Origin: Caprimulgus europaeus
Lineage: Eukaryota; Chordata; Aves; Caprimulgiformes; Caprimulgidae
Reading direction: 5' to 3'
DNA length: 64,000 nucleotides
Assembly: GCA_907165065.1 (NCBI GenBank)
Contig: OU015529.1
Coordinates: 4,519,054-4,583,053, forward strand
The notes beneath the pieces are model-generated. The model made no database searches. It was not told where the DNA came from and saw only the letters and a list, made by a program, of their open reading frames with translations. Position numbers and translations under genes: made by a program. How positions within the stretch are numbered: position 1 is the stretch's first letter; every line of letters begins with the position of its first letter. Shown here one piece after another: positions 13,303 through 25,011 of the stretch.

Positions 13303-13336
13303 CCTCCTCCTCCTCCTCCTCCTCCTCCTCCTCCTC
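13303..13336 (+). repeat. (TCC)n trinucleotide run
   Basis: About eleven TCC units in the CpG island form a polypyrimidine tract of the kind often found at promoters. It produces poly-Ser/poly-Pro or poly-Glu in spurious frames. Confidence 0.9.
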
Positions 13337-13386
13337 CCCCCAGGGCAGAGCCGGCGGAGGCGGCGGGCGCGGATGGGAGGACAAGC

Positions 13387-13726
13387 GAGCAGAGCCGAGC
13401 CGAACCGAACCGATCCCAGCCAAGCAGAGTCGAGCCGAGCAGAACCGAGCCGAGACAAGCTGAGCCGCGCCGAGCCGAGACAAGCTGAGCCGAGCTGAGC
13501 AGAGCAGAGCTAAGCCGTGCTGAGCCGAGCAGAGCCGAGCAGAGCCGAGCCGAGCTGAGCAGTGCTGAGCTAAGCTAAGCCGTGCCGAGCCGAGCTGAGC
13601 TAAACTAAGCTGAGCCGAGCCGAGCCGTGCCGAGCTGTCCCAAGCTGAGCTGAGCAGAGCCGAACCGAGCCGAGCTAAGCGAAGCCGAGCCGAGCCGAGC
13701 TGAGCTGAGCCGAGCCGAGCCGAGCC
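13387..13726 (+). repeat. Degenerate GAGCC/GAGCT pentamer array, 68 units
   Basis: Read in steps of five from 13387, the sequence keeps perfect register for 340 bp, with units GAGCC, GAGCT, GAGCA, AAGCT, GTGCC and GAACC. Variation is by substitution, with no insertion or deletion that breaks the phase. About sixteen units end in AGCT. Confidence 0.92.
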
Positions 13727-13865
13727 GGCAGAGGTGGGTTATAGAGGAGGATGCGGCGGGTCTCCTAGAGCCGCAGCTCCCCAAGTTTGGAGGCAGCGGG
13801 ACTTCGCGTGAAGTTGAGCGGCCAGCGGCACTGCCGGGCAGGGCAGGGTGGGGCGGGGAGGGGTT

Positions 13866-14090
13866 CGGCGGTGTGGAGCCCCCGGGAGTGCGGAGCAGGG
13901 TACGGCGGTGCGGGGTAGGGCGGTGTGGAGCTCCCGCGGGTGCGGGGCAGGGTACGGCGGTGCGAGGTACGGCGGTGCGAGGTACGGCGGTGCGGGGTAG
14001 GGCGGTGAGGAGCTCCCGGGGGTGCGGTGCGGGGTAGGGCGGTGCGGGGTAGGGCGGTGCGGAGCCCTCGGGGGTGCGGTGCTCCCGCCG
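13866..14090 (+). repeat. GC-rich minisatellite (about 15-bp unit with a roughly 40-60 bp higher order)
   Basis: Units such as GTACGGCGGTGCGAG repeat next to each other. They are grouped into longer blocks that share a GGAGCTCCCG-like segment followed by GGGTGCGG. Four such blocks are visible. It lies inside the CpG island downstream of the pentamer array. Confidence 0.8.
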
Positions 14091-14270
14091 CGGCAGCCGG
14101 TTCTGGAGGTGCGGGGACACGGGGACACCTCCGGCTGCCCGCGCCGTGCTCCGGGGTGTACGCTCCCCAGCAAACGGGGGCTCGGGAGTGTTCCCGCACC
14201 CCGCGGGTGGGTCCCGGGGCTCCTCGGGGGGTGCAGCATCCCCCGGAGGTGGGGGACACGTCTTGTAAAA

Positions 14271-16035
14271 CGTGGTTGGGAAGAGAAGACACTTGTGAAG
14301 CGGCTTTCCTGGGAAGAGGGATGGAATCCCGGCAGCGCATCCTTCCTAGGCTGGCGCGGTGGATGGATGTTGCCATTCACTGGTGCATATTTTTAGGTGA
14401 AAAGGGATATTTCTTACATGCAAGCTGTTAAAAATAGCTTCTTGGCATGGTTTTGCTGAGAATGCAGTCAAGGTTCAGTGACGGGTTATTATGGTTAGAG
14501 CCGGTTAAGCAACAATTCACCAGCTGAACTTTGGTGTTGTCATATATGGGGTTTTTTTCTGGTGGCTTTTTATTTTTTTTATTTTTTTTTTCCCCTAGGC
14601 TTCTCCATTGTGATACTACAGCCATACTCTGCAGTGAATTGACTTAGACACTGCTAGATTTGTAGGTTAAGAAGATAGATGATAGTATTTCTAGGATGGT
14701 GTATCTAAACTTCCAGATCTGGAAATGTATTTATATTTATTTTTTATTATATGGTTCTATAGCCCTAAAGTTCTCTTCAGACTGGTTTCCTGGCATATGA
14801 CATAAGAATGGTTTCACTTCTTGCATTGTTAGCTAGACAAAAAATCATTATCATTTCTTATAGAACAAACATGTGTCACTTGTATTTTGTGACTAAAAAA
14901 AAAGCAGAGTGTTCAGCTGAGCAGATTACAGATATAAAACTCAAAGTTTGCTGGAACTGGTCATGAAAAGTAAATATTTTTAAGGCTTAACTGAAAATCA
15001 TATGCGCTCGTTTGTGTAAACTACTGATATTGATATTAACTGGGGACTACTTGATCTCTGGCAAAAAGGGAAATTTCCATCAATAAGAGGTCACAACATA
15101 TATGTGAACTGTATGATATTGAGTTTATATCATAACTGAATGATGTGCTTGTAGCTATGCTATTTATATACATTGATATATGTATTTTATATGCACACAT
15201 AAATATATATACACACACTCACTTATAAGCAGTGAATACTAATGGATTAGTTGTGTTAAAGCTTTTTTTTTTGTCAGTGATTAAAACGTTGTCACACGTC
15301 TCTTGCCCTGAGAGTTTCTCTGCTGCTGCTGGTGCCATTTCACTCTTGGGCACTGAGTCAAAGGATTCATCTGTCTCTTCACTTGCCAAAAGAAAGAAAA
15401 TCAATTTGAATGCAGAAAAGAGGAAACTACTTGTATGAAGATTTAGTAGTGAAACTACCTTTTTTTCTTTTTTTTTTTTTTTTAAACGGCACTTAGATCC
15501 TGTGTCTATAAGTGCAGTCACCATGCAGTTCTGAAATCAATAACAAAATAGTTTTATGGCTCAGATTTTGTAATAGGAGGACTAATCTCAAATTCAGAGT
15601 GTTTTATTTGGTGGTTTGTAACAGGAACATGATGAAACAGTAGAGATTTACATGACAAAACACTTAATTCCACTAATGCAATGGGAGACAGTAATGGATT
15701 TTATCTGCTTTGCTAAACTGAAAGTAGGTATCTGGAAACTGTATAAATGAGAGGGTTGAAGCAGACTCTCGTATTTGAATTATTTCACGTGGTTGAAGTG
15801 GAAGGATGAAGTTATGTAATCCATGAGCAGCATTAGCAAGGATGGGATTATGCAGCCATAATCATAGAGATGCAAATAAGCTACTGCTTCTATTTTGACA
15901 TTATTTTAAGCAACCTGTGGCAGGAGCTCTATGAGAACCAGGAGTTTCAGTGGGCAAAGATTGTGTTTGTAGCCCAGGTGGTTTCAGTGGTTTTGATCAT
16001 ATTTTTTACAGAGGGACTGTATCCCAATACAGGGA
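14271..16035 (+). other. Probable start of CHST15 intron 1, no feature recognised
   Basis: AT-rich DNA with poly-T runs (about 14570 and 15470) and a TA/CA-rich stretch around 15165-15215. Assignment as intron depends on the CpG island being the CHST15 promoter. Confidence 0.45.
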
Positions 16036-16346
16036 CTTGGGGATGGACTTTTTGTAAGGGCAGTTAATGACAGAACAAGGAGAAATGGCTTTAAACTGGA
16101 AGAGGGCAGGTTTAGATTAGATATTAGGAAGAAATTCTTCACTGTGAGGGTGGTGAGACACTGTCCCAGGTTGCCCAGAGAAGCTGTGGCTGCTCCTCCC
16201 TGGAAGTGTTCTCGGCCAGGTTGGATGAGGTTTTGAGCAACCTGGTCTAGTGGAAGGTGTCCCTGCTGCTGGCAGGGGGGTTGGAACTGGATGATCTTTA
16301 AGGTCCCTTCCAACCCAAACCAGTCTGTGATTCTATGAGTCTATAA
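16036..16346 (+). mobile_element. CR1 LINE 3' fragment
   Basis: Starts GGACTTGGGGATGGAC and ends TGATTCTATGAGTCTAT. By shared diagnostic sequence (GTGTCCCTGCTGCTGGCAGG) it belongs to the same young subfamily as 47391 (antisense) and 59982. Confidence 0.95.
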
Positions 16347-16361
16347 TACTGAAGTTATTTA

Positions 16362-16575
16362 TCATAGAATCATAGAATCATTTGATTGGAAAAGACCTTT
16401 GAGATCATTGCGTCCAGCCGTACCTGTCCACTACTAAACCATATCTCTGATCACCCCATCTACCCATCTTTTAAACACCCCCAGGAAAGGTGACTCCACC
16501 ACCTCCCTAGGCAGCTTGTTCCATTGCCTGAGAACCCTTTCAGTAAATAATTTTTTCCTGACATCCAATCTATAA
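16362..16575 (-). mobile_element. CR1 LINE 3' end of another subfamily, antisense
   Basis: The + strand begins with ATCATAGAATCATAGAATCA and continues TTGGAAAAGACCTTTGAGAT and CCACTACTAAACCATATC. It lies tail-to-tail with the preceding CR1, about 15 bp apart. Confidence 0.93.
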
Positions 16576-19500
16576 GATCAAATTGTTACGTGGTTGACAG
16601 CAAACTGGTTCCAAGTTCATGAGGTATTGCTAACCATGTTACTACCATCACCCCCCCAATAAGGATTTCTGATCAAATTCCTCTACTAACTAGGAAGGGA
16701 ATAATTATTATTAACTACTTTTCCCATGCTGAGTGCTTCCTCATGTGTTCATAGGAGCAAAATTTGTCAAATTTGCACAAGAAATTGTAACTGGGTGTAG
16801 TGCTACCATGGCATTCTCTGTTTTTAACCTTGTTCTCTTATACTTTCTCTAGAGATAAGCTAGCAGCAGCAGCCTGATCTTGCCTAAATAACATATTGAT
16901 TTAGGAAGTTAGAACATCCAGCTGTGTTTCTCTTTCAGTACAGATACATCACTCAGGTAAAGAGAGCCAGGACTTAACCAGGTGCCAATATACTCCCTCT
17001 CCCTCCCAGGTCTTAATTACCCTTATAATCACGATATCCTTAAAGGCTGTATATCCCACAATCCGAAACTCTAAGGAAATGTGCTGTTAAATCACTCAGT
17101 GCTACCCTGGATACTTGGTTGATGTGATCACCCTGTTTCCAATGTCCTACAGAGTTTTCAGTAGCTGTACCCTGGTTTAAACTGGGCTCCTTAATTGCTG
17201 TCTTCAGGCTTCAGTTCCTCCCTTAACCCACCTTATTTTCCTCCGTACCTCGCCCAGTGAGGGATAGCTCTGAATTCCCACCATACTCCTTGGCTGGAGT
17301 TATGCTGCTCAGCTGGAAGAATCCAAAGTGCTGTGGAAAAACAAGGTAGACTTCCAATAAAAGAGCTTTTTTTTTCTTTTCACTGCATTCCCCCATGAAT
17401 TAGTATTGCTTATTTATTTATGTTCTTTAGTGAAGTGCACTGTTTTTCTTACTGATGAAGCGTGGTGCCAGATTTGGAGTCTAAATACAGCTATTCACAT
17501 GAAGGGAAGGGATCTGTAAGCTTCTACAAATTCTTATCTCAAAGCAGCCTGAATTACACTGACCTCTCCACTTATACTACAGTTTCACTAAAATTAACTA
17601 ATTACATAGAGCATTGTTGACCTGTTCTCTTAAAAAAAAACCCATAGGGCTGTCCATGTGTTGTACGGTCACACGGGCTGTTTGTCCTTACAACATTTTC
17701 ATTGGTGTTTCCTGGGCTGAAAGACATGATTATGATTCTGTCCTGATTGCTGGATTTGGTTTTGACACGCGAGGGAGACAGGAAAGCTCCCGAGGAGCTG
17801 GAGTGCGGCAGATGCGTTGCACTGGGAGCCCTGTAATCCTTTGATTACACAGCTGTGCCTGCCATGCCACCAAACAACACTTTAGGGGCAAGCAGTTAAT
17901 GTTTTGCCATGGAATATTTATTAATTTATGTTACACCTGGTTTCCAGCAGCTGTTGAATGTGGTTTGTAAGCAGGAGTTTGGCATCTTCTGGAAAAAAGA
18001 GATGAGCAGGTGATGTGCCTGATACCTTGAGAGAAGAAATAGAAAGAAAAAATGATGTTTAGTTGGGTACTGGTGACTGATGGCAAGGACAAGGCAGGTG
18101 TGGTGGTAGTGAGAGACCAGATGTGATGATGGAGTGAGTGGTCCATGGCATGGTCTGCCATGTCCCAGTGCCCTACCTCTGAGGTTCCCCTGTGGCAGCA
18201 CACCTGAGGTCATGGACTTGCCAACCCCAACCCATTGCCCTGCCTCTTCTCATTCCCAGATCCAGTTTCTTAAAATACCCACAAGAGCTTGACCTGGACA
18301 AAATCCATGTTTGCCAAATCTCCAAAGAGGCAAGCTTGTTGGTTTCCTCTGAACTTGACAGAAATGAGGTAGTATGCAGAAGCTAAGCCAGCTCCAGAAG
18401 CATTTTTGGAGCTCCTGGTGCAGCAAACCTTCCTCCCTTGGTTTGTAGAAAGCAGCTACAGCATTATGGATGGGGAAAGACACTTGGCTGCCAGGGTGCC
18501 AGCTTTCTGCATGATGGGTTTCCTTTGACATGAGCACAGTCCCGCAAAGAGATGTGGTGATGGAGAGTTAGGCGAGTGACACAGGTCTTTATTCTATATA
18601 CCAAGCACTACTAAATACACACTTTTTATTCTAAAACTTATTGTGCCATCATTTGGACTCATCAAATTGGAGTTTTATAAATAAAGGTGGGTTTTTTTTA
18701 TGCCAACTTGGTATCTAATGTAGGTCGTTCCTCACTGTACAAGGTGCAGATCTGTCCTTAAATAGCAAAATACTAAAACTGACATTTTTCATTTGCTTCA
18801 CATCTTCCAGTTGGGAAAAATATGTTTCACAAGGAGATACTCTTTTTCCTGTAAAAAACCTTGATGTTCAGTGTGGGTGAATGTATCCTGCTATCTTAGC
18901 ATAAAATTAGAAGAACTGATGAGATCGAAAAAGATTTTTGTATTATTATTTTCTTGCATATATTGGTGCATGGCTTGAATCTGCCAAGGTTAAATTAGAC
19001 CTGGTAACTTCTCTGGACTGCATGGAATATAAAGAAGGACCTTTCTTTGAAATAATAACAATGATTGTGCCACAGGTGAGTTTTAACTGGGAAGAACTGT
19101 GAGGTGAAATGAAAAGAGTGAAGAAAAAAGATTCACAGATGTATGGAGAAAACAGGGCTGCTTTGAAAAAAATGCAAATTTTTGTAAGATACAGAGGAAA
19201 AATAATAAAGATTTATCTGTAACCACCTCTGCTTAGGGGGTGGAAGAAGCCTGGTAGATAGTTGTGTTGCAAGAGTGGTATGAAAATAGGTGGCATGTTC
19301 GATGTGAGTTTGTAATATTGGATGGGTTCAGATGAAGATGATCATGCCCTTATATGATCTACACACCCAGCTGACATTCAAGTCTTGGAGCAGCATGGGA
19401 AAAAGCAATCAATTAAAGTGCTTTAGATCTGGCATCAAATTAGTAGTGAGATGCCAATGAATAGGAGAGACCTCAGAGGAAAAAAAATAAAATTAAAAAC

Positions 19501-22500
19501 AATATAAAAAATCAGGATTCAGGATTCTGGAAGGTTTTGCACATGAAAGAAAGAAGAAAGAAGGAATATAATGGGCTGTGAGTGCTGGAATTTATTAATC
19601 CAAAGAAGAAGAAGGAATCTGTTTGACTGGTGCAGCCAGGAGGTTTGTCTGTGTGAAGCTAGAAATGGGAGGAAATGGAGAAGGGTGTTTTAGTAGATTA
19701 TTAGCAGTGTGTATCATGTAATGAGATGGGTTTGCCTGCAGGGCCAGCTCTTCAGGAGGAAGCTTCATCTCCTGAAAATTCTTTAACAGGTCTTAAAAAC
19801 ATTTTTTGCAAGTCCACCAAATGCCTTCTCTAGTATTTCTTTCCAGCTTTTAAGATTTTGGCTACTTGCTAGTTGAGAAATTTGTCTTCCAACTGAGCTA
19901 TATAGATCTTAAAGAGATAATGTTAAGTAGATATTCTTAACATTAAATAAGTTAAATGCATAATTAAAGGCTACCAGTAGCAATTACAACACGAAACACA
20001 GTCGTGGTCTCTTCATTTAAAAAGATAAGAACGTGTTTTTGAGCACTTCAGCATTGAGTATTCGAGCTTTACACCCTGAGCAGCTTATCAGAGCCATTCA
20101 TAAAGTAAATAATTTAGATGAAAAACTTCATCAATTATAGAGCTATGAAAACAGTATCTCAGGTTGAGGATTAACTTGCCTGAGGAATAGATAAGGATAA
20201 ATCAGAATGAAACCACTATCACTCTTGACATTTAGTATATAGAATTACTTTGCAAAGCTATTTATCCCAGCTTTAAAACAGTTTCAACAAGAAATGAGAT
20301 GTGAGAGGTGAACAGGAGGGAATGGTGGAACCTAAGCTCATCCATCTCATTATAGGAGATGAGGAAAAATTCACTTGTCTAACATCAGGCTATTTTAAAC
20401 ACGGAGGTTTTTAACTCTTCAGAGGAGATTTTTGGACATTGCTAAGGAGATCAGCAAAATTAAAAATACAGGACATAGTAAAATGGAATATATATTGGTA
20501 TCCATGGAAATCCCACATGGATTTCTCTTACATTAGTGTAGATCAAGAGTAATTCAGCTCTTGGTTTTCACTGGTATATGGAGGACCAGAATCTTACTCT
20601 GCTAATTTCTGTTTACGGCTTTAAAAACTGAATATTTTTGTTGTCTGATATCAGACTTACTACGTTGTAATAACTCATTTTGGTGTAATACAGGGGAACA
20701 AATAAAAAGCTTCTGCTGAGTTTTGATAGCTTTTTCTTTAATGGTACCTCTTAAGTGGGTGCTGTAATCTATCCAGTTTTTCAGGTTTTTTATCATGTTA
20801 TACTAGTGCATTAGATAATACATGAACAAAGCACTAATAATCTGCTGTGAAAATATAGGTGACTATGTAAATATCAACAGTGATTTTTGTTGGACTATTA
20901 CAATTCTTACAGCCTAAGGCTTTACAATATTAGAAAATAAATGGAAACTTTATGACAATTCATATTTGCACATTAAAAATACTTCCTTGATACTGAAACA
21001 AGAATATTCCAACCATCATAATTACAAATGTTACACTGGAGTATTTTAATAACCTTCTTTGTGTATCTTTAAAGACAACAAATAATTCTGATATAACAAA
21101 TATCACAAAGTTGCATTTAACAAAAAAATTGAGGGTTTCCAATTAGATAATAGAAATGCCGTGTTCATTCCAAGCAGCAATTCTCAGGATGAACTTCTGG
21201 CTTCATTAAAGTCAATGAGATGTCTTCCTGCTGACTTCAGCATGCCAGGATTTAAAAAATAAATTGAAATGGAATCTTAAACCAAGTTTTCTTCTTGACA
21301 AGTTACTGGAGCTAAAGTCATTCAGCTGTACTGTTCTGTGCACGTGTTCTTTAGTTCAGCCAGGAAGTCTGAAGGTGAACTTAATGTCTGGTGGGGATGA
21401 GGGTATGTGAAAAGGAAATTATATTTCTCTTTGAAATAATCTATCAGTAGTGGTGTTATCCCAGAGGTCCCCTTTTACTGAGATACTGCAGATATGTGCC
21501 CGTTTCAGTGCTAAGCTGACTGTGCAGGTGGACATTCCTCAGAAGAATATTTTGGCCTTAAAAGTGATGGAAAGCCCCAAAGTCGAATTCTTTATTTAAG
21601 ATATTGCATTACTGCATTGTGTGGGTAGGAGTCTGGACAGTCTTTTGCATCAAGTGTGGCATTCAGGCATGGTTTTAGGGACATTTTTAGCTTTGTCCTT
21701 TTGACATCAAGGATTTTTATGTAGCAATTGAATAGGAGGAAGGAATTAATATGATTTAGCGTTGTCAAATTGAAAATGAAGTTCCTCCTAGCACGTCCTT
21801 CGAAGAACACTCAATGGCTCCGGATTTAGCCTGCCATCCGTTTCATTTTGTTTGCAGGGATATTTTTGAACTTCCTCTGCTGATAAATATTTAGAGTCTG
21901 TTTACATTTCATCTCATTTCTGTTAGATAGTGCTTACAGATTATTTTTTTTTTCCATAAATACTTATTACTGAAGAAATTGGTGTTAGAAGCCTTGAAAT
22001 TGCAGTGCTAGAAATGTTGTAATTTTGACTGTAGCTGACTGACAGTATATTTATTAATTATCCAAGAGAAGCTTAAAGCTTCCTGAAAGAGAACTTTATT
22101 TCAGGGCTGTAGGAGTTAGAAAGGGAACTGTAATTGGTTTCTGTCTGGAGTGAAGGTTTAGGTGCAGAAGGCTTGGCTGGATTAGATGTGACCATCACTG
22201 GAGATCAATAAGGTATCAAAAGTGGAAAGGCTGTTTCAAATTTGTAAGAATTTCAGTCACCAGGTTGCTGCTAAGCTCAGAATGAAAATTACAGCTTTTT
22301 TTATTTTTAAATTAATTAAAATCTAATGAAAAAAAAAACAATTCAGAGAAACCTGAGTTGATATTAATTACTTTGAGCACTTGAAGGATTTCCTTTACAA
22401 AATTCTGTGCAGCCTTTTCTTACAGCCTGGCTCTGTGTGATTCTCACTGGTGTTGCCCAGCTAAATCTTAGTGCTGTTTTGCTACGCCTTGTTAATTCCT

Positions 22501-24406
22501 TTTTGGAGTCATGTTTTTCCCTGATGTGGATATGCCAATCCCACTTTAATTAGATAACAGCAGTTGTCACTAAGGATTGTCATAAGGATTGTGATGCCTA
22601 GGAATCTCAGAAGTATCTGTGTCAACATAAATAAATAAAACAGCTAAAAAGCTTTACTAAGAAGCAGTAAACTTGAAAATTGGATTGGTTAACAGCATTG
22701 AAATGAGTTGCCTGATTATACTACAGGTTGTAGCCACCAGATGTCACTTATTTTGTACACCACTGTCCTGGGAAGGAATATGCCCTTGGTATATAAAAGA
22801 TTAAAAAAAATCCAAAAAAGCAAATTGCTGTAAGTGGCTTTGTTGCTGTTTGTATTCATAATTGGCAACTGCCTTCCTTGATAAATATTTTCATCTTAAA
22901 ATAGATTGTACAGACTCATTTCTCACAGATAAGGTAGATTTGCATTTTTCATGAGCCTTAAATGTCAGCGGTGACATTTTGAAATCCACTCTTTAAGAAA
23001 ATAATTAATAGGCTTACTAAATTTTAAAAAGGGATGAGAGGACGTTTTATGGAAAGGACAGTTTTATTATTGTGAACTGTACGATCATTAAAGACACTTT
23101 AACCAGTGGCATAAATAGATATTCATCTTCAGCCCAGTTAAAAGCAGTGAGATGGGTCTTAAAGTCATGCAGGACTAAAAGCAAAGTGGAAGGACCACTT
23201 CTAAAATCAGAGAACAGCATCCACTTCCAGAACGATCCAATTCATCCTCAGGTCTTACAGGCTCCAAAGAAAAGTGTAAATAAAGACAGATAAATGGGGA
23301 TATATCTTTAAAGTAGAGAAGGAACAATTGGTACTCAGCTCAGAGCTGTTTTTCCTGACCCCAATGAGCATGAACATTATCAGTGACTAATTACTCACCA
23401 GTGAGAGCGAGCAAAGGGCTCGTGATCTGGTCATGGTGCTCAACGATGTTTTTTTCCTCCTGGAGATGCTAAATTGATAGGTGCAGCCCCTCTTCCTGCT
23501 CCATGGTCACATAAGCCTCGTGCTCATTTATTTTTTGGTCTGGACTCAAAGGCAGCACCATTAGAAAGGGGAAATTTAATTTTCTGGACTTGAAGCAGAA
23601 AGACTGAAAATTGAGTGATTTCCTGAAGGGTGATGATTACTAGGTTGTTTTATTTTTTTTAATCTTTTCTTTTTTCCTCTGTAGTAGTACTGGGGTTTGT
23701 TTTTATGTTTTAAATGTGTTTTCTACTTCAGATTTCAGTTTTGGGATGGAGTCATGCTAGCTCTGTGGATCTCCTGCAGGTTGGAGGATGTAAATCAATT
23801 GCTCTGAGTGAATGATGTGAGAGTTGCTCTCCAAATTATTTTCCTTTTGAGCCCCTAGGAGCAGCTGTTTTGAAAGACTACCTACCTTCATTTTTCATCT
23901 GTGGTGAAAAATGTACTCTAGCATGGCATTCACTAAGTGGAGGCAGAGTGTATGACACAGATATTTTTTTTCATCCCTTTTCTTCTATGCTTCAGCAAAA
24001 ATAAAGGTGAGCAAAGCACTCCTTAACTAATAAAAATGGTGTTGACTTCTAAATGCAGTGAATTAGTGTTTTAGCTGCTAGTATGAAAGCAATTATATTA
24101 ATGAGGGCTCCAGTGTCTTAACTGAGAGTTGTTTATGAGACAGAGTTTCACTTCCTAGCTGCAGCTCTTGCACCATTGATCCCAAAAGTTCCACCTGCCA
24201 GCATTTTCTCCCCAAAAAATGCTCACTGCTGCTGTCCTGCAGCGGGGTCCTGGCATGGCTCTGGGATGGAAAGTGCAGGGGCAGCTTAGGAGAGCTTGGA
24301 AAAATTACCTTCTTTGTCTTTTCAGCTTATGGAGGGACTGAAGTTTGCCCTGTTTAATATGGTTACTGGGGGAAATTCAGATTTAATGCTGTCTGCCTTA
24401 GATGGT
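16576..24406 (+). other. Probable CHST15 intron 1, long unique stretch
   Basis: Nearly 8 kb of AT-rich DNA without a transposon that I can name. It has short purine runs (about 19545-19565) and a CCACCAGATGTCA motif near 22734 resembling a CTCF core with one mismatch. CAG|GTGAGT at 19073-19081 looks like fused acceptor and donor sites. The low repeat content could mean regulatory constraint, which is inference. Confidence 0.45.
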
Positions 24407-25011
24407 TATTGTGGTTTTGACTCGACCTGCAGCCAAACACCATGCAGCTGCTCCCTCATCCTCCCTCACCTGGGGAATAGGGGAGAGACCCAGAAGGGTA
24501 AAAGTGAGAAAACTCATGGGTTGAGATAAAAACCAATTTAATCATTGAAACAAAATGAAAATAAAAATATAAAACCAATAATGGAATATAGAAATGAGTG
24601 ATGCACAGTTGCTCACCACCCACAGACCAATGTCCAGCCTGTTCCCATCTAGTGATCCTAGAGGAGGGAAAATCATGAAACCCCAATTCTGGAAGAGAGA
24701 GAGAGAGAGAGAGCTTTCTGGCCAACCCTCAGTTATGTATTAAATGTGATGTTACATGATATGGGATATCCTGTTGGCCAGTTTTGGTCTGTTGCTCTTG
24801 CTATGCTTCTGCCCAGCTTGTGCACATCCTTCTTGCACCTGCAGACCAGCAAAACATGAGAAGTTGAGAAGTTCTTGTTTTCTTAGTAACAACTAAAAAT
24901 ATTACTGTATTATCAACATTATTCTCATAACAAATCCCATACTGAAACCCAAACACAGCTATTCTAGCTACTGAGAGGAAAGTTAGCTCTATCTCAGCCG
25001 AAACCAGGACA
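24407..25011 (-). mobile_element. Solo LTR of an avian ERVL-like endogenous retrovirus
   Basis: On the minus strand the element starts TGTCCTGGTTTCGGCTGAGA and has ATTAAA (24537-24542 on +) before TTTTTATCTCAACCCATGAG. It ends in an AAACCAC-like terminus whose final CA appears mutated to TA. The 5-bp flanks ATGGT at 24402-24406 and 25012-25016 are identical, as expected for a target duplication. No internal retroviral genes are present, so it is a recombined solo LTR of about 605 bp. A (GA)10 run at 24694-24713 lies inside it. Confidence 0.85.

Larger units (their letters stand above)
13078..14270 (+). promoter_or_regulatory. CpG island, likely CHST15 promoter and non-coding first exon
   Basis: About 1.2 kb of very GC- and CpG-rich DNA sits in an otherwise AT-rich region, the only such island in the window. 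It lies upstream of CHST15 in the right orientation, and vertebrate CHST15 has a non-coding first exon separated by a long intron. Candidate donors on the + strand are GAG|GTGGGT (13734), CGG|GTGGGT (about 14208) and TAG|GTGAAA (14397, just beyond). I cannot choose among them. No coding potential is credible: open frames here come from simple repeats. Confidence 0.65.

Noticed and set aside
12846..14431. Several 100-200 codon frames on both strands of the CpG island, rich in Ser, Arg, Pro and Glu
   Set aside because: They arise from the TCC run, the pentamer array and the minisatellite, where stops are rare in any frame. They match no known protein.
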